The notes under the pieces are model-generated. The model did no database searches. It was not told the DNA's origin and saw nothing but the letters and a program-made list of their open reading frames with translations. Below are positions 52,416 through 60,913 of a stretch of 64,000 nucleotides of DNA, piece by piece. The stretch is from CAIYRG01 sp965247505 (GTDB lineage Bacteria; Pseudomonadota; Alphaproteobacteria; Micropepsales; Micropepsaceae). The translations under genes were made by a program, and so were the position numbers. The stretch's first letter is position 1. Every line of letters begins with the position of its first letter. The stretch is from positions 3,534,001-3,598,000 of the forward strand of contig OZ252020.1 of the NCBI GenBank assembly GCA_965247505.1. Reading direction: 5' to 3'.

Positions 52416-53284
52416 GGTTCCGGTTCATCGACGCGGAGAGGGCCGGGTTGGCGATGCCGATATTCCGCCTGTGCAGACTGCTGCAGGTCAGCGTCTCAGG
52501 CTTCTACGCTTGGCGCAATCGCGGCCCAAGCCAGCGACAGCTCGATGACATGGTTCTACTCGCCCATGTCCGGGCAGCCTTTCGGCGCAGCCGCGAGAGC
52601 TAGGGTGCAGAGCGGGTCCATCACGAGCTTGCCGAGAATGGGATCGAGGTTGGACGCCATAGGGTGGCTCGGCTGATGCGGGGAAATGGGTTGTCTCCAA
52701 AACGGAAACAGAAGTTCAAAAAGACGACGGACAGCCAGCACAACAAGGCCGTCGCATCGAACCTTCTCGACCAGAACTTCTCCGCCGAGGCACCCAACGA
52801 GAAATGGGCTGCCGACATCAGCTATATCTGGACGGCACAGGGCTGGCTGTACCTGGCCGTCATGCTCGACCTCTACTCCCGGCGCGTCATCGGCTGGGCC
52901 GTGGGCGCTCGCATGACCAGCGACCTGCCGCTCAGGGCGCTTAACCGTGCTATCGGGCTGCGCCAACCTGGCGCCGGTGTGATCCACCATAGCGATCGGG
53001 GAAGCCAGTACTGCTCAGACGCATACCAGGCGCGCCTCGGTGAACTCGGTTTCCTCGCCTCAATGAGCGGTAAGGGAAATTGCTATGATAACGCCGTCGT
53101 CGAGACCTTCTTCAAAACCATCAAGTCAGAACTGATCTGGAGGACTGTGTTCATGTCAAGAAGCCAAGCTGAAACTGCCATAGCCGGATACATCGACGGG
53201 TTCTATAATCCAGTCCGTCGGCACTCGACGCGGGACTTCACAAGCCCTGTCAAATTCGAGGCAGAAGCAATGCAAACGGTGTAG
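52412..53284 (+). pseudogene. IS3 family transposase OrfB (copy D), amber mutation
   Basis: The frame encodes a normal OrfB, with the rve core: Asp in KWAADISYIW, Asp in VIHHSDRGSQYCS and Glu in CYDNAVVETFFKTIKSEL. A TAG at 52601-52603 interrupts it after FRRSRES, where relatives have Tyr in SRESYGAERVHHEL. All catalytic residues lie after the stop, so the product is dead unless suppressed. The C-terminus ends MQTV like the fragment at 1-24. Confidence 0.88.
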
Positions 53285-53313
53285 GGCGCCTCCACTTTTC
53301 CTGGATGGGTCCA

Positions 53314-53595
53314 ATGTTCGTCGCGAAGGCGCTCGAATATACGCTTCGCCGTGTGGTGCTGCTTACGGTGAACCGTTCGGTCCTCCTCCAGAATACTGTC
53401 GATGATATCCGTGAAGGGGGCCAGTTTCGGGCGTTTCGGTGGCTGGCGTCGCCGATATCCCGGCGGTTCCGAATGCCGCAGCATCTTCCCCACCGTCTCG
53501 CGCGCAATGCCAAACCGACTTGCCGCCTCTCGCTGGCTCAGACCATCAACATGGCAGGCCAGCCGAACGCGCAGATATAGGTCCACGGTGTACAT
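53314..53595 (-). pseudogene. IS21 family transposase IstA, N-terminal fragment
   Basis: From ATG 53595 the minus strand reads MYTVDLYLRVRLACHVDGLS, QREAASRFGIARETVGKMLR and HSEPPGYRRRQPPKRPKL, the helix-turn-helix start of IstA. It is cut at 53314 by IS3 copy D after about 94 of some 500 residues; istB is absent. The IS21 end is probably near 53697 (TGACAAATTAGTCC on the minus strand). Sequence 53596-53697 is its leader. Confidence 0.82.
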
Positions 53596-53736
53596 CCTCC
53601 CGCCTTCCATCTCAAAAAAGATCGAAGGCTACAGGTGGCAGAGTTTTACTCCGCCCGCAGCTGGGAAATCCCGCCGCTTCCGTGGACTAATTTGTCACCG
53701 CCGTTCTCATCCTTGCCCTTAGCCGACCGTGGCCGC

Positions 53737-54141
53737 CTAGGGCGGCTGCGTCCCGGGCCACCCGCCCAGGCCCCCTAGAATGTCGGAAAAGATGTCTTCG
53801 GCGCGGAATGCCCCGGATTTGCTCTTCCGAAAGTCGAAGCCACCAGGAAACCCCTCATGCCCACCGGCTTGAAACCCGCCAAAACCTTGGGCTCTTGGGT
53901 CAAAACCCCGCGGTTGCCCTGAGCTGTCAATTTCTCCACGGTCATATTGCGCCCGCTTTTCCTTATCGCCAATAACTTCATATGCGGCGCCGGCCTCCTG
54001 AAAGCGCTTTGCTTTCTTAGGGTCGTTACCATGGGCATCGGGGTGAGATTTCTTCGCAAGCGTGCGAAAGGCCTTTTTGATTTCGGCCTCAGATGCTTTT
54101 TTGGAAACACCTAGAACTTCGTATGGATCGCGTGCTGCCAT
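53737..54141 (-). pseudogene. J-domain protein (DnaJ/CbpA-like), truncated
   Basis: The 134-residue frame has a J-domain (DPYEVLGVSKKASEAEIKKA, the HPD motif in KSHPDAHGN, and YDRGEID), then the Gly/Phe-rich linker, ending at ILGGLGGWPGTQPP. The C-terminal substrate-binding domains are missing. Reading one frame over at this point gives RSRPRRPRSAKGKDEN, the usual passage into the next domain, until the IS21 end at about 53697. So the gene seems to carry both a frameshift and the IS truncation. The J-domain itself could still stimulate DnaK if expressed. Confidence 0.78.
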
Positions 54142-54277
54142 GGGCCGGATTGAGGCTCTCTGTAAAAGCTACAATATAGAATAAATCTTCGCCGAGTTTA
54201 GAGGGCCGAGATTAGTGAGTCTTGCGTTTCTCTCTTGGAGCGAAGGTGATATCGCAGCCAAGCAAAGGAGGCGCGTT

Positions 54278-54895
54278 GTGAGCGAACCCGATTCGAGCGC
54301 CGAGATTACAGCGACTGACGATCCAATCGCCATATTTCTCAGCTGGCAGGCTGAAGCCGCCAAGACGGAAATAAACGATCCGGAGGCAATGGCGCTCGCC
54401 ACCGCCGATGCAGCGGGGTTTCCCAATGTCCGCATGGTCCTTCTAAAAGGCGTAGAAGAGGGCGGATTTGTCTTTTTTACCAATCGCGAAAGCGTCAAAG
54501 GCCGCGAGCTCGAAGCCAACCCCCGTGCCGCGCTGTGTCTGCATTGGAAATCGCTCCGCCGCCAAGTGCGGGTACAAGGCACAGTCACCCAAGTAAGTGA
54601 AGACGAGGCGGATGCCTATTTCGCGACTCGCCCAAAAGACAGTCAGATCGGGGCCTGGGCCTCCGCGCAGTCGCGGGAGATGGAAGGACGTTTTGTGTTC
54701 GAGCGCGAAATTGCCCGCTATGCAGCGAAATATGCATTGGGCGATGTACCGCGCCCGCCTTACTGGCTGGGATACCGCCTTGCGCCGCTTGCCATTGAGT
54801 TTTGGCGCGACAGGCCGTTTCGTTTGCATGACCGTCTTATTTACCGGCGCGAAAACTTAAGCGCTGAGTGGCGAACGGCTAGATTGTTTCCATGA
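54278..54895 (+). CDS. pdxH: Pyridoxamine/pyridoxine 5'-phosphate oxidase
   Basis: PdxH is the FMN enzyme that makes pyridoxal 5'-phosphate, the last step of the path that includes PdxA. The 205-residue protein has PNVRMVLLKGV and FFTNRESVKGRELEANPRAA (FMN binding), DSQIGAWASAQS and the C-terminal DRLIYRRENLSAEWRTARLFP family signature. I start at GTG 54278, with AAAGGAGG eight bases upstream, instead of the earlier in-frame start at 54215. It overlaps fieF by four bases. Confidence 0.94.
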   Translation: MSEPDSSAEITATDDPIAIFLSWQAEAAKTEINDPEAMALATADAAGFPNVRMVLLKGVEEGGFVFFTNRESVKGRELEANPRAALCLHWKSLRRQVRVQGTVTQVSEDEADAYFATRPKDSQIGAWASAQSREMEGRFVFEREIARYAAKYALGDVPRPPYWLGYRLAPLAIEFWRDRPFRLHDRLIYRRENLSAEWRTARLFP

Positions 54896-55854
54896 GCGAA
54901 AATGCGCGTTTGCCGTCAGGCATAACGAGCGGTTCTCCGCATGCACCGCGCTTACCCGACAAAAATCGAGCGCGGATGATGCGCCGTGCCGCACTCGCCT
55001 CGGTTGTTGTTGCTGCGCTTCTCGTCGGCGTCAAAGCGCTGGCCTATCTGACTACAGATTCCGTTGCCGTGCTCGGGGCGCTTGCAGATTCAGCTGCCGA
55101 TTTTGTCGCCTCGCTTGGGATATTGTTCTCGGTTCGGCACGCGCTTACGCCGGCCGATACCGAACACCGCTTTGGGCACGGAAAGGCCGAACCCCTTGTT
55201 GGACTAATGCAATCATTGTTCATCGCGGGATCAGCGACCGTTCTTATCTCCGAGGCGTTTCAGCTTTTGCTTTCGCCCGCCCCAGTTCTTAATCCGTTGA
55301 GCGGCGTTGGTGTGATGTTGTTTTCCATGGCGATGACCGTCGGCCTGGTTGCGTATCAACGACGCACGATTCGCGCGACAGGATCGCTCGCGATTACAGC
55401 CGACAGCGCCCATTACGCCGGGGATTTGTTGACCAATATTGGTGTGGTGGTTGCGTTGCTAATGTCCAGCTATTTGGGATGGCAGCTGGCCGACCCGATC
55501 ATCGGAATCGTGATCGCCGGTGTTCTCTATTTAACTGCCTGGTGGGTGCTGCGCCGCTCGCTGGATCATCTGATGGACCGTGAACTTCCCGAAGAAGATC
55601 GCGAGCGTATAAAGATGGTTATCCTCAACCATCACGAGGTTAAGGGCATGCACGATTTACGCACGCGCGCCTCCGGGACGCAAAGTTTTATACAAGTTCA
55701 TGTCGAGAGGGATCCGACGATCAACCTCGCTGAGGCGCATGAAGCAAGCGATGAGGTCGAGAACACACTGCGCGCCGCATTTCCACATGCGGAAATTCTG
55801 ATCCATCTTGATCCGCATGGGAGTGAGGAACCGCCGCCGCTCGCGCGCTCCTAG
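54892..55854 (+). CDS. Cation diffusion facilitator, FieF-like
   Basis: This 320-residue CDF transporter exports divalent metal (Fe, Zn, Cd or Co) in exchange for protons. It has six predicted helices; the metal-site Asp motifs are ALADSAADF and ITADSAHYAGD, and HRFGHGKAEPL is the second-helix signature. The cytosolic C-terminal domain contains MHDLRTRASG, VHVERDPTI and ILIHLDPHG. It begins by overlap with pdxH; the metal cannot be told from the sequence. Confidence 0.9.
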   Translation: MSENARLPSGITSGSPHAPRLPDKNRARMMRRAALASVVVAALLVGVKALAYLTTDSVAVLGALADSAADFVASLGILFSVRHALTPADTEHRFGHGKAEPLVGLMQSLFIAGSATVLISEAFQLLLSPAPVLNPLSGVGVMLFSMAMTVGLVAYQRRTIRATGSLAITADSAHYAGDLLTNIGVVVALLMSSYLGWQLADPIIGIVIAGVLYLTAWWVLRRSLDHLMDRELPEEDRERIKMVILNHHEVKGMHDLRTRASGTQSFIQVHVERDPTINLAEAHEASDEVENTLRAAFPHAEILIHLDPHGSEEPPPLARS

Positions 55855-55858
55855 CAGA

Positions 55859-56626
55859 CTACTTCTTGGTTTTAGGAATCCCAAGCTGCTCGCGCCATAC
55901 TTTGGAAGAGATTTCGTCAACGATTCCGCTTCCCAAGTGACCAAGTTGAAAGGGGCCGAAGCTGACGCGAATGAGGCGGGCGACTTTCAAGCCAAGGTGC
56001 TCCATGAGACGCTTAACTTCACGGTTTTTGCCTTCCTTCAAAGCGATTGTCGCCCAGGCATTGTGACCTTTGGCTCGCTCCAGTTCCGCTATCACCGGAC
56101 CATAACGAACGCCGTCAATCACAATCCCTTTTGCAAGCCCGTCAAGATCGGCTTGCCTTACTTTCCCGAACAGCCTGACCCGGTAGCGGCGAATCCATCC
56201 TTGTGCTGGCAGCTCAAGGTTCCGCGCGAGCTCGCCATCATTTGTGAGTAGCAAGAGACCTTCCGAATTGATGTCTAAGCGACCGACCGAGACGACGCGC
56301 GGAAGGTTCGAGGCGAGATTCGCAAAAACGGTTGGACGCCCTTGCGGGTCTCGATGTGAAGTCACGAGCCCGGAGGGTTTGTGATAACGCCATAGCCGCG
56401 TTTTTTCCTGGTCCGGGATCGGTTTGCCGTCCACGGTGACAATCGCGCCTGGCAGGATGGCTATGGCGGGAGAGTTTAGCGTTTTTCCGTTCAGCGCGAC
56501 GCGGCCCTCCGCAATCAGCTTTTCTGCGTCTCGCCGCGAACAAATGCCCGCGCGAGCGATCACCTTGGCGATGCGTTCGCCCTTTTCGGTCTGGTCGCGA
56601 TCATCGGTCACGCAGAAAACCTTCAA
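55859..56626 (-). CDS. rluB: RsuA/RluB family pseudouridine synthase
   Basis: The 255-residue enzyme isomerises uridine in rRNA. It has an S4 RNA-binding domain (IAKVIARAGICSRRDAEKLI, residues 19-38) and the catalytic domain with GRLDINSEGLLLLTNDG (the essential Asp), RRYRVRLFG, and GKNREVKRLMEHLGL. RluB (23S U2605) is more likely than RsuA, but exact specificity is inference. It converges with fieF and diverges from tadA over 52 bases. Confidence 0.85.
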   Translation of the reverse strand: MKVFCVTDDRDQTEKGERIAKVIARAGICSRRDAEKLIAEGRVALNGKTLNSPAIAILPGAIVTVDGKPIPDQEKTRLWRYHKPSGLVTSHRDPQGRPTVFANLASNLPRVVSVGRLDINSEGLLLLTNDGELARNLELPAQGWIRRYRVRLFGKVRQADLDGLAKGIVIDGVRYGPVIAELERAKGHNAWATIALKEGKNREVKRLMEHLGLKVARLIRVSFGPFQLGHLGSGIVDEISSKVWREQLGIPKTKK

Positions 56627-56678
56627 ACTTGTTAGTCTCTCGGAGTAGTGTGGGCGGGCAACGCCCGCAAGTCATGTC

Positions 56679-57134
56679 ATGTCTATAGACGAAGATTTTC
56701 TTGAAATCGCACTTGAAGAGGCGAAGGCGGCTTCCAACCGAGGCGAGGTGCCGGTCGGCGCAGTTTTTGTATCGGATGACGGCATAGTTCTCGCGCGGAA
56801 CGGCAATCGCATAATCGAACAGCATGACCCTAGCGCTCACGCCGAAATGCTTGTGCTGCGTGCAGCAGCTTCTTCTATTGGCAATGAGCGCCTTGTCGGA
56901 ACAACCCTCTATGTCACGCTAGAGCCCTGCGCGATGTGTGCCGGAGCAATTTCGCTAGCCCGCGTTGCGCGCCTTGTTTATGCGGCGGAGGACCCCAAGG
57001 GTGGTGCGGTCGGACATGGCGCACAATTTTTCGATCAGCCGACCTGCCATCATCGGCCTGCAGTTGCGCGGGTGATTGATGATGGCAGGTCCGCGAAACT
57101 ACTTAAGGATTTTTTCCAAGCGAAACGGATGTAG
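56679..57134 (+). CDS. tadA: tRNA-specific adenosine deaminase
   Basis: TadA deaminates A34 of tRNA-Arg to inosine. The 151-residue protein has the zinc and catalytic set H-A-E in PSAHAEMLVLRAAA and P-C-x2-C in TLEPCAMCAGAI, plus the EVPVGAVFV N-terminal motif. ATG 56679 follows no strong Shine-Dalgarno. Converges with the PAP2 gene. Confidence 0.93.
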   Translation: MSIDEDFLEIALEEAKAASNRGEVPVGAVFVSDDGIVLARNGNRIIEQHDPSAHAEMLVLRAAASSIGNERLVGTTLYVTLEPCAMCAGAISLARVARLVYAAEDPKGGAVGHGAQFFDQPTCHHRPAVARVIDDGRSAKLLKDFFQAKRM

Positions 57135-57210
57135 GACTATTCCTCTTTCTGGCGGGCGCCGTAAGGCTTAGCGAGAGGTTACGATTCACTGGGCGTTCAT
57201 ACATGTTCTC

Positions 57211-57834
57211 TCAGTACCAAGCTGGTGTGAGATACGGGAAGAGGAGCGCCATTGTTTCACGTGTAGCAATGACTCCGATCGCAGCGCCGACAGCTACGTC
57301 GCTTAGAAAATGCACCGCGAGCACCGCACGCGTTATGCCAAAATACACGGCAATGGCAAACCACAACGGCGTGAGCCAGGGCAGGATTGCCGAGGCCCAC
57401 GTCGCGACGCAAAAAATCGTCAAGGCATGGCCCGACGGAAAAGAATTATGTTGTAGGTGCCATTGAAAAAATACGAAGCCGTAAAGGCCATGCTCGAAAT
57501 CGTCGCGAGGGCGTCGGCGGCCGAGAAAGAGCTTGATTGTGTGGAGGGTGACGCTGCCCGCGATCAGACTTGCAAGGAGGGCAAGCGCTAGATCATTCGC
57601 GAAGCGCGTATTTTGGCCTGCACCGAAAAAATAACTCCAAAGCTGCGTCGCCAGGTACAAGACGCCGATCGCGAGGATCCAGGGTCCGCCTTTGGCCGCG
57701 TCTGTGGTTTTTATGAGAAATGCAAGCGCCCGATTCGGCAGCTGATTGTAGCGGAAGTGGTTTGCTACACGGCGATCGACCGCGAGAAGCGGAATTCCAG
57801 CAAATAGAAGGGCGATGCCCAACCAAAGCATCAT
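57211..57834 (-). CDS. PAP2 family membrane phosphatase
   Basis: The 207-residue protein is a multi-helix PAP2/lipid phosphatase. Motifs are KLFLGRRRPR, PSGH in HNSFPSGHALT, and R-x5-H-x3-D in TRAVLAVHFLSDVAVG. Substrates may be undecaprenyl diphosphate, phosphatidic acid or lipid A phosphate; none can be chosen. I prefer ATG 57834, which overlaps the purD stop by four bases, over an in-frame ATG at 57897 that would add 21 residues inside purD. It lies directly after purD. Confidence 0.82.
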   Translation of the reverse strand: MMLWLGIALLFAGIPLLAVDRRVANHFRYNQLPNRALAFLIKTTDAAKGGPWILAIGVLYLATQLWSYFFGAGQNTRFANDLALALLASLIAGSVTLHTIKLFLGRRRPRDDFEHGLYGFVFFQWHLQHNSFPSGHALTIFCVATWASAILPWLTPLWFAIAVYFGITRAVLAVHFLSDVAVGAAIGVIATRETMALLFPYLTPAWY

Positions 57835-59099
57835 TTGGAACGTTCCCGCGCGATGGCGCGCCAGCCAATGTCGTGACGGCAAAACCCGTTTGGCCAATCA
57901 ATATGGGAGAGAGCGTCATAGGCACGCGATTGCGCCTCGCTCACATCGGCCCCAAGCGCGCAGATATTTAGGACACGTCCTCCCACGGCAAGAATTTTTC
58001 CATCAACTTCTTCGGTTCCGGCTTGAAAAATTTGCACGTTTGGGATCTTGCTGGCCTTCGCAAGGCCTCGGATTTCGCTGCCCTTCTCATAGCTGCTTGG
58101 GTAGCCACGCGAGGCCATGACAACGGCCAAGGCCACGTCGTCGGTCCAGCGAAGATCGACGCTATCAAGAATACCATCGCGCGCAGCGATGAGGGCCGGA
58201 AGAAGATCCGACTTTAGCCTCAGCACGAGAACTTGGCATTCCGGGTCACCAAAGCGGCAGTTATATTCGATCAGTTTCGGTCCATCGCGCGTTATCATGA
58301 GTCCTGCGAACAAGACCCCCATATAGGGCGTGCCGCGCGCGCGCATCGCGTCGACCGTCGGCTGAATGATCCGATCAAGAATGGCCGCCTTCAGTTCGTC
58401 GTTAAGGATCGGCGCAGGCGAGTAGGCGCCCATACCGCCAGTATTGGGCCCGACATCGCCGTCCGAAACACGTTTGTGGTCTTGGGCGCCCGCAAGGGGG
58501 AGCACATGTGTTCCGTCTGTCAGCGCAAAAAAGCTCAACTCTTCGCCTTCGAGGAACTCCTCGATTACGACTTCATGCCCCGCGCCGCCGAACATTGCCT
58601 CTATTGCCTCATCAGCCGCTTCGCGCGATTCGGCAATGATTACGCCTTTGCCCTGCGCGAGGCCGTCGGCTTTGATGACGACAGGAAGGGGCAAGGTAGC
58701 AGCATAAGCTTTTGCGCTCCCAATATCCGAGCAGTTCTTATAGGCCGCCGTCGGAATATCGTTTTCGGTGCACAGCTCTTTGACGAACGCTTTGGATCCC
58801 TCAATTTGGGCCGCTTTTTGCGACGGACCGAAAGTCTTGATGCCCGCCGCCTCAAACTGGTCCGCGATGCCGGCCACCAGGGGCGCCTCCGGCCCTATCA
58901 CTGCAAAATCGATTCGCTGCTCTTTGGCGAAAGCGAGCAGCTCATCCAGCGCCGTAGCCGCGATCGGCACGCATTGTGCGACCTCAGCGATGCCGGCATT
59001 GCCGGGAGCGCAATATAGCTTTGCAATCAGTGGGCTGGCGGATAATGCCCAGGCTAAAGCGTGTTCGCGCCCACCTGAGCCGACGAGTAGGAGGTTCAC
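57831..59099 (-). CDS. purD: Phosphoribosylamine-glycine ligase
   Basis: PurD ligates glycine to phosphoribosylamine, the second step of purine synthesis. The 422-residue ATP-grasp enzyme begins MNLLLVGSGGREHALAWAL and has KADGLAQGKGVIIA, DHKRVSDGDVGPNTGGMGAY and NCRFGDPECQ. It is divergent from xseA over 50 bases and overlaps the PAP2 gene. Length and motifs are normal; purN and purM are far upstream. Confidence 0.96.
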   Translation of the reverse strand: MNLLLVGSGGREHALAWALSASPLIAKLYCAPGNAGIAEVAQCVPIAATALDELLAFAKEQRIDFAVIGPEAPLVAGIADQFEAAGIKTFGPSQKAAQIEGSKAFVKELCTENDIPTAAYKNCSDIGSAKAYAATLPLPVVIKADGLAQGKGVIIAESREAADEAIEAMFGGAGHEVVIEEFLEGEELSFFALTDGTHVLPLAGAQDHKRVSDGDVGPNTGGMGAYSPAPILNDELKAAILDRIIQPTVDAMRARGTPYMGVLFAGLMITRDGPKLIEYNCRFGDPECQVLVLRLKSDLLPALIAARDGILDSVDLRWTDDVALAVVMASRGYPSSYEKGSEIRGLAKASKIPNVQIFQAGTEEVDGKILAVGGRVLNICALGADVSEAQSRAYDALSHIDWPNGFCRHDIGWRAIARERSK

Positions 59100-59149
59100 G
59101 AAAAGCCATCCCCGCTGGCAGGTTCTAATTAGCGCTGTATCATTGCCCC

Positions 59150-60601
59150 ATGAACGACGAAACCCCTAAAGGCGGAGCTGTCCACCAATCCGGTACCGCA
59201 AACTTGCCTGAGTTCAGTGTCAGCGAGATTTCACGCCTTCTGAAGCGCACCGTCGAAGACGCTTTTCCCTATGTACGCATCCGCGGAGAGGTGAGCCGGG
59301 TCAACCGTCATTCGAGCGGACATTGTTATTTTGATCTCAAGGACGACAAGGCACTGATCGCCTCTGTCGTATGGAAGGGGAACTTCGCCAAACTTAGCGT
59401 GAAACCCGAGCAGGGGCTCGAGGTGGTCTGCACCGGGCGGGTCACAACTTTTCAAGGACAATCAAAGTATCAAATAGTCGTCGAGCAGATGGAGCTTGCG
59501 GGGCAGGGCGCGCTCATGGCGATGCTGGAGGAGCGCAAGAAGCGCCTTAGCAAGGAAGGGCTCTTCGACGAAGCACGCAAGCAGCCCATTCCGTTTTTGC
59601 CCGAAATCGTTGGTGTAGTTACATCTCCGACAGGCGCGGTCATTCGCGATATCATGCATCGTCTCGCCGATCGTTTTCCCCGCCGCGTCTTGCTTTGGCC
59701 GGTTAGTGTGCAAGGCGAGCGTGCGCCGGCCGATATTGTTTCTGCCATAGAAGGGTTCAATGACCTTGCTCCGGATGGCGCGGTGCCTCGGCCAGACGTG
59801 CTTATCATTGCGCGCGGCGGTGGCTCATTCGAAGACTTGCTTGCCTTTAGCGACGAGGCCGTAGTGCGCGCCGCCGCAGGCTCGGACATTCCCTTGATTT
59901 CCGCGGTGGGTCACGAAACCGATACGACACTGATCGATTTCGTATCCGATAAACGCGCGCCGACGCCGACAGCGGCCGCCGAAATGGCTGTTCCCGTGCT
60001 ACGCGATCTCTTGGGTTCGCTGCTTGATTTTCAGGGCCGGTTGCTTCGCGGCATTTCCCGCGACATCGAGCGGCGCAAGCAGGCAATTGCGGGACTAGCG
60101 CGCGCCTTGCCCCGTGCCGACGCGTTGCTGGCGCTTAGCCGCCAGCGCTTCGATAACGCAGCTGAACGGCTGCGGGGGGCGTTATTTCAGAATTTACAAC
60201 GCCATGATACGCGCCTTACACGCTCTAGCGCGTTGCTTAGACCGCGGCTGGTCGGTGCGGAGATCACAAAGCGTCGTGACCAGATATTGAAGTTGGACGC
60301 GCGCCTGCATCGCGCCTACCGCCATGGTCTCAGCGATGCAGCGCACAGGCTGAGCGCCCATACCCGAATACTTGAGAGCGTAAGCTATCGCGCCGTGTTG
60401 GAACGCGGGTTCGCGCTGGTAAAGGGCGCCGACGGGACGGTGCGCCGGCGTGCTGCTGCCGTAAAAACCGGTGAGGCCTTGCAGCTCTCATTCGCCGATG
60501 GCCAGGCGCGCGCGATCGCAGAAGGAAGCCCCAAAAAACAAGCGGGGCCGGTCCGAAATCCAAGCAATCCGACCAAGACTCCCCAGGGCAATTTATTCTA
60601 G
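59150..60601 (+). CDS. xseA: Exodeoxyribonuclease VII large subunit
   Basis: XseA is the catalytic subunit of the single-strand exonuclease VII. The 483-residue protein has an OB-fold (VRIRGEVSRVNRHSSGHCYF), the catalytic region with VVTSPTGAVIRDIMHRLADR and IIARGGGSFEDLLAF, GHETDTTLIDFVSDKRAPTP, and then a long coiled coil (about 260-400). The small subunit gene xseB is not next to it. A DUF2093 gene follows by 58 bases. Confidence 0.94.
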   Translation: MNDETPKGGAVHQSGTANLPEFSVSEISRLLKRTVEDAFPYVRIRGEVSRVNRHSSGHCYFDLKDDKALIASVVWKGNFAKLSVKPEQGLEVVCTGRVTTFQGQSKYQIVVEQMELAGQGALMAMLEERKKRLSKEGLFDEARKQPIPFLPEIVGVVTSPTGAVIRDIMHRLADRFPRRVLLWPVSVQGERAPADIVSAIEGFNDLAPDGAVPRPDVLIIARGGGSFEDLLAFSDEAVVRAAAGSDIPLISAVGHETDTTLIDFVSDKRAPTPTAAAEMAVPVLRDLLGSLLDFQGRLLRGISRDIERRKQAIAGLARALPRADALLALSRQRFDNAAERLRGALFQNLQRHDTRLTRSSALLRPRLVGAEITKRRDQILKLDARLHRAYRHGLSDAAHRLSAHTRILESVSYRAVLERGFALVKGADGTVRRRAAAVKTGEALQLSFADGQARAIAEGSPKKQAGPVRNPSNPTKTPQGNLF

Positions 60602-60659
60602 CTTTGTCTGGGTTTTCGGGGCGTGGCCATTTTAGGGCTAGAGCGTTAGAATCAAACTT

Positions 60660-60881
60660 ATGAACCAGTTCGAACGCGATATCGGTGGCGAGGCTGCTGT
60701 TTTGGAGTATTTCGACGGCGAATACCGCGTCATTAGCCAAGGAAATTATGTCGCCTGTGCCGTAACAGGCGTGCGGATTCCGCTGGAGGCTCTTCGTTAT
60801 TGGAGCGTCGACTTACAGGAAGCTTATGTCGGGCCTGCGGCAGCGCTGAAACGTATGCAGGAAAAAGGGTTGCTGGATTGA
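60660..60881 (+). CDS. DUF2093 domain protein
   Basis: The 73-residue protein is a full-length member of DUF2093, a small family largely confined to alphaproteobacteria. It has EYFDGEYRVISQGNYVACAV and TGVRIPLEALRYWSVDLQEAY, the conserved core, and no membrane segment. Function is unknown. It lies after xseA, the usual neighbour, and its TGA overlaps the TTG of the next gene, so the two are probably cotranslated. Confidence 0.85.
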   Translation: MNQFERDIGGEAAVLEYFDGEYRVISQGNYVACAVTGVRIPLEALRYWSVDLQEAYVGPAAALKRMQEKGLLD

Positions 60882-60913
60882 CGAGCCCTTTCGACCAATC
60901 TGCGACTAGCGGG

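Larger units (their letters stand above)
52058..53313 (+). mobile_element. IS3-family element, copy D
   Basis: The 1256-bp element has inverted repeats TGGACCCTGCTGACGAAAGT (left) and, reverse-complemented, TGGACCCATCCAGGAAAAGT (right), both continuing GGAG. The flanks GAAC (left) and ATGT (right) differ, so the target duplication is gone. On the left is an IS1380 gene fragment and on the right an IS21 fragment, so the far side was replaced. The right tip of a second copy in the same orientation is at 1-53. Confidence 0.9.

Noticed and set aside
39413..53697. Prophage or tRNA-linked genomic island
   Set aside because: No integrase, phage structural gene or tRNA was seen at either edge; all mobility genes belong to IS families.
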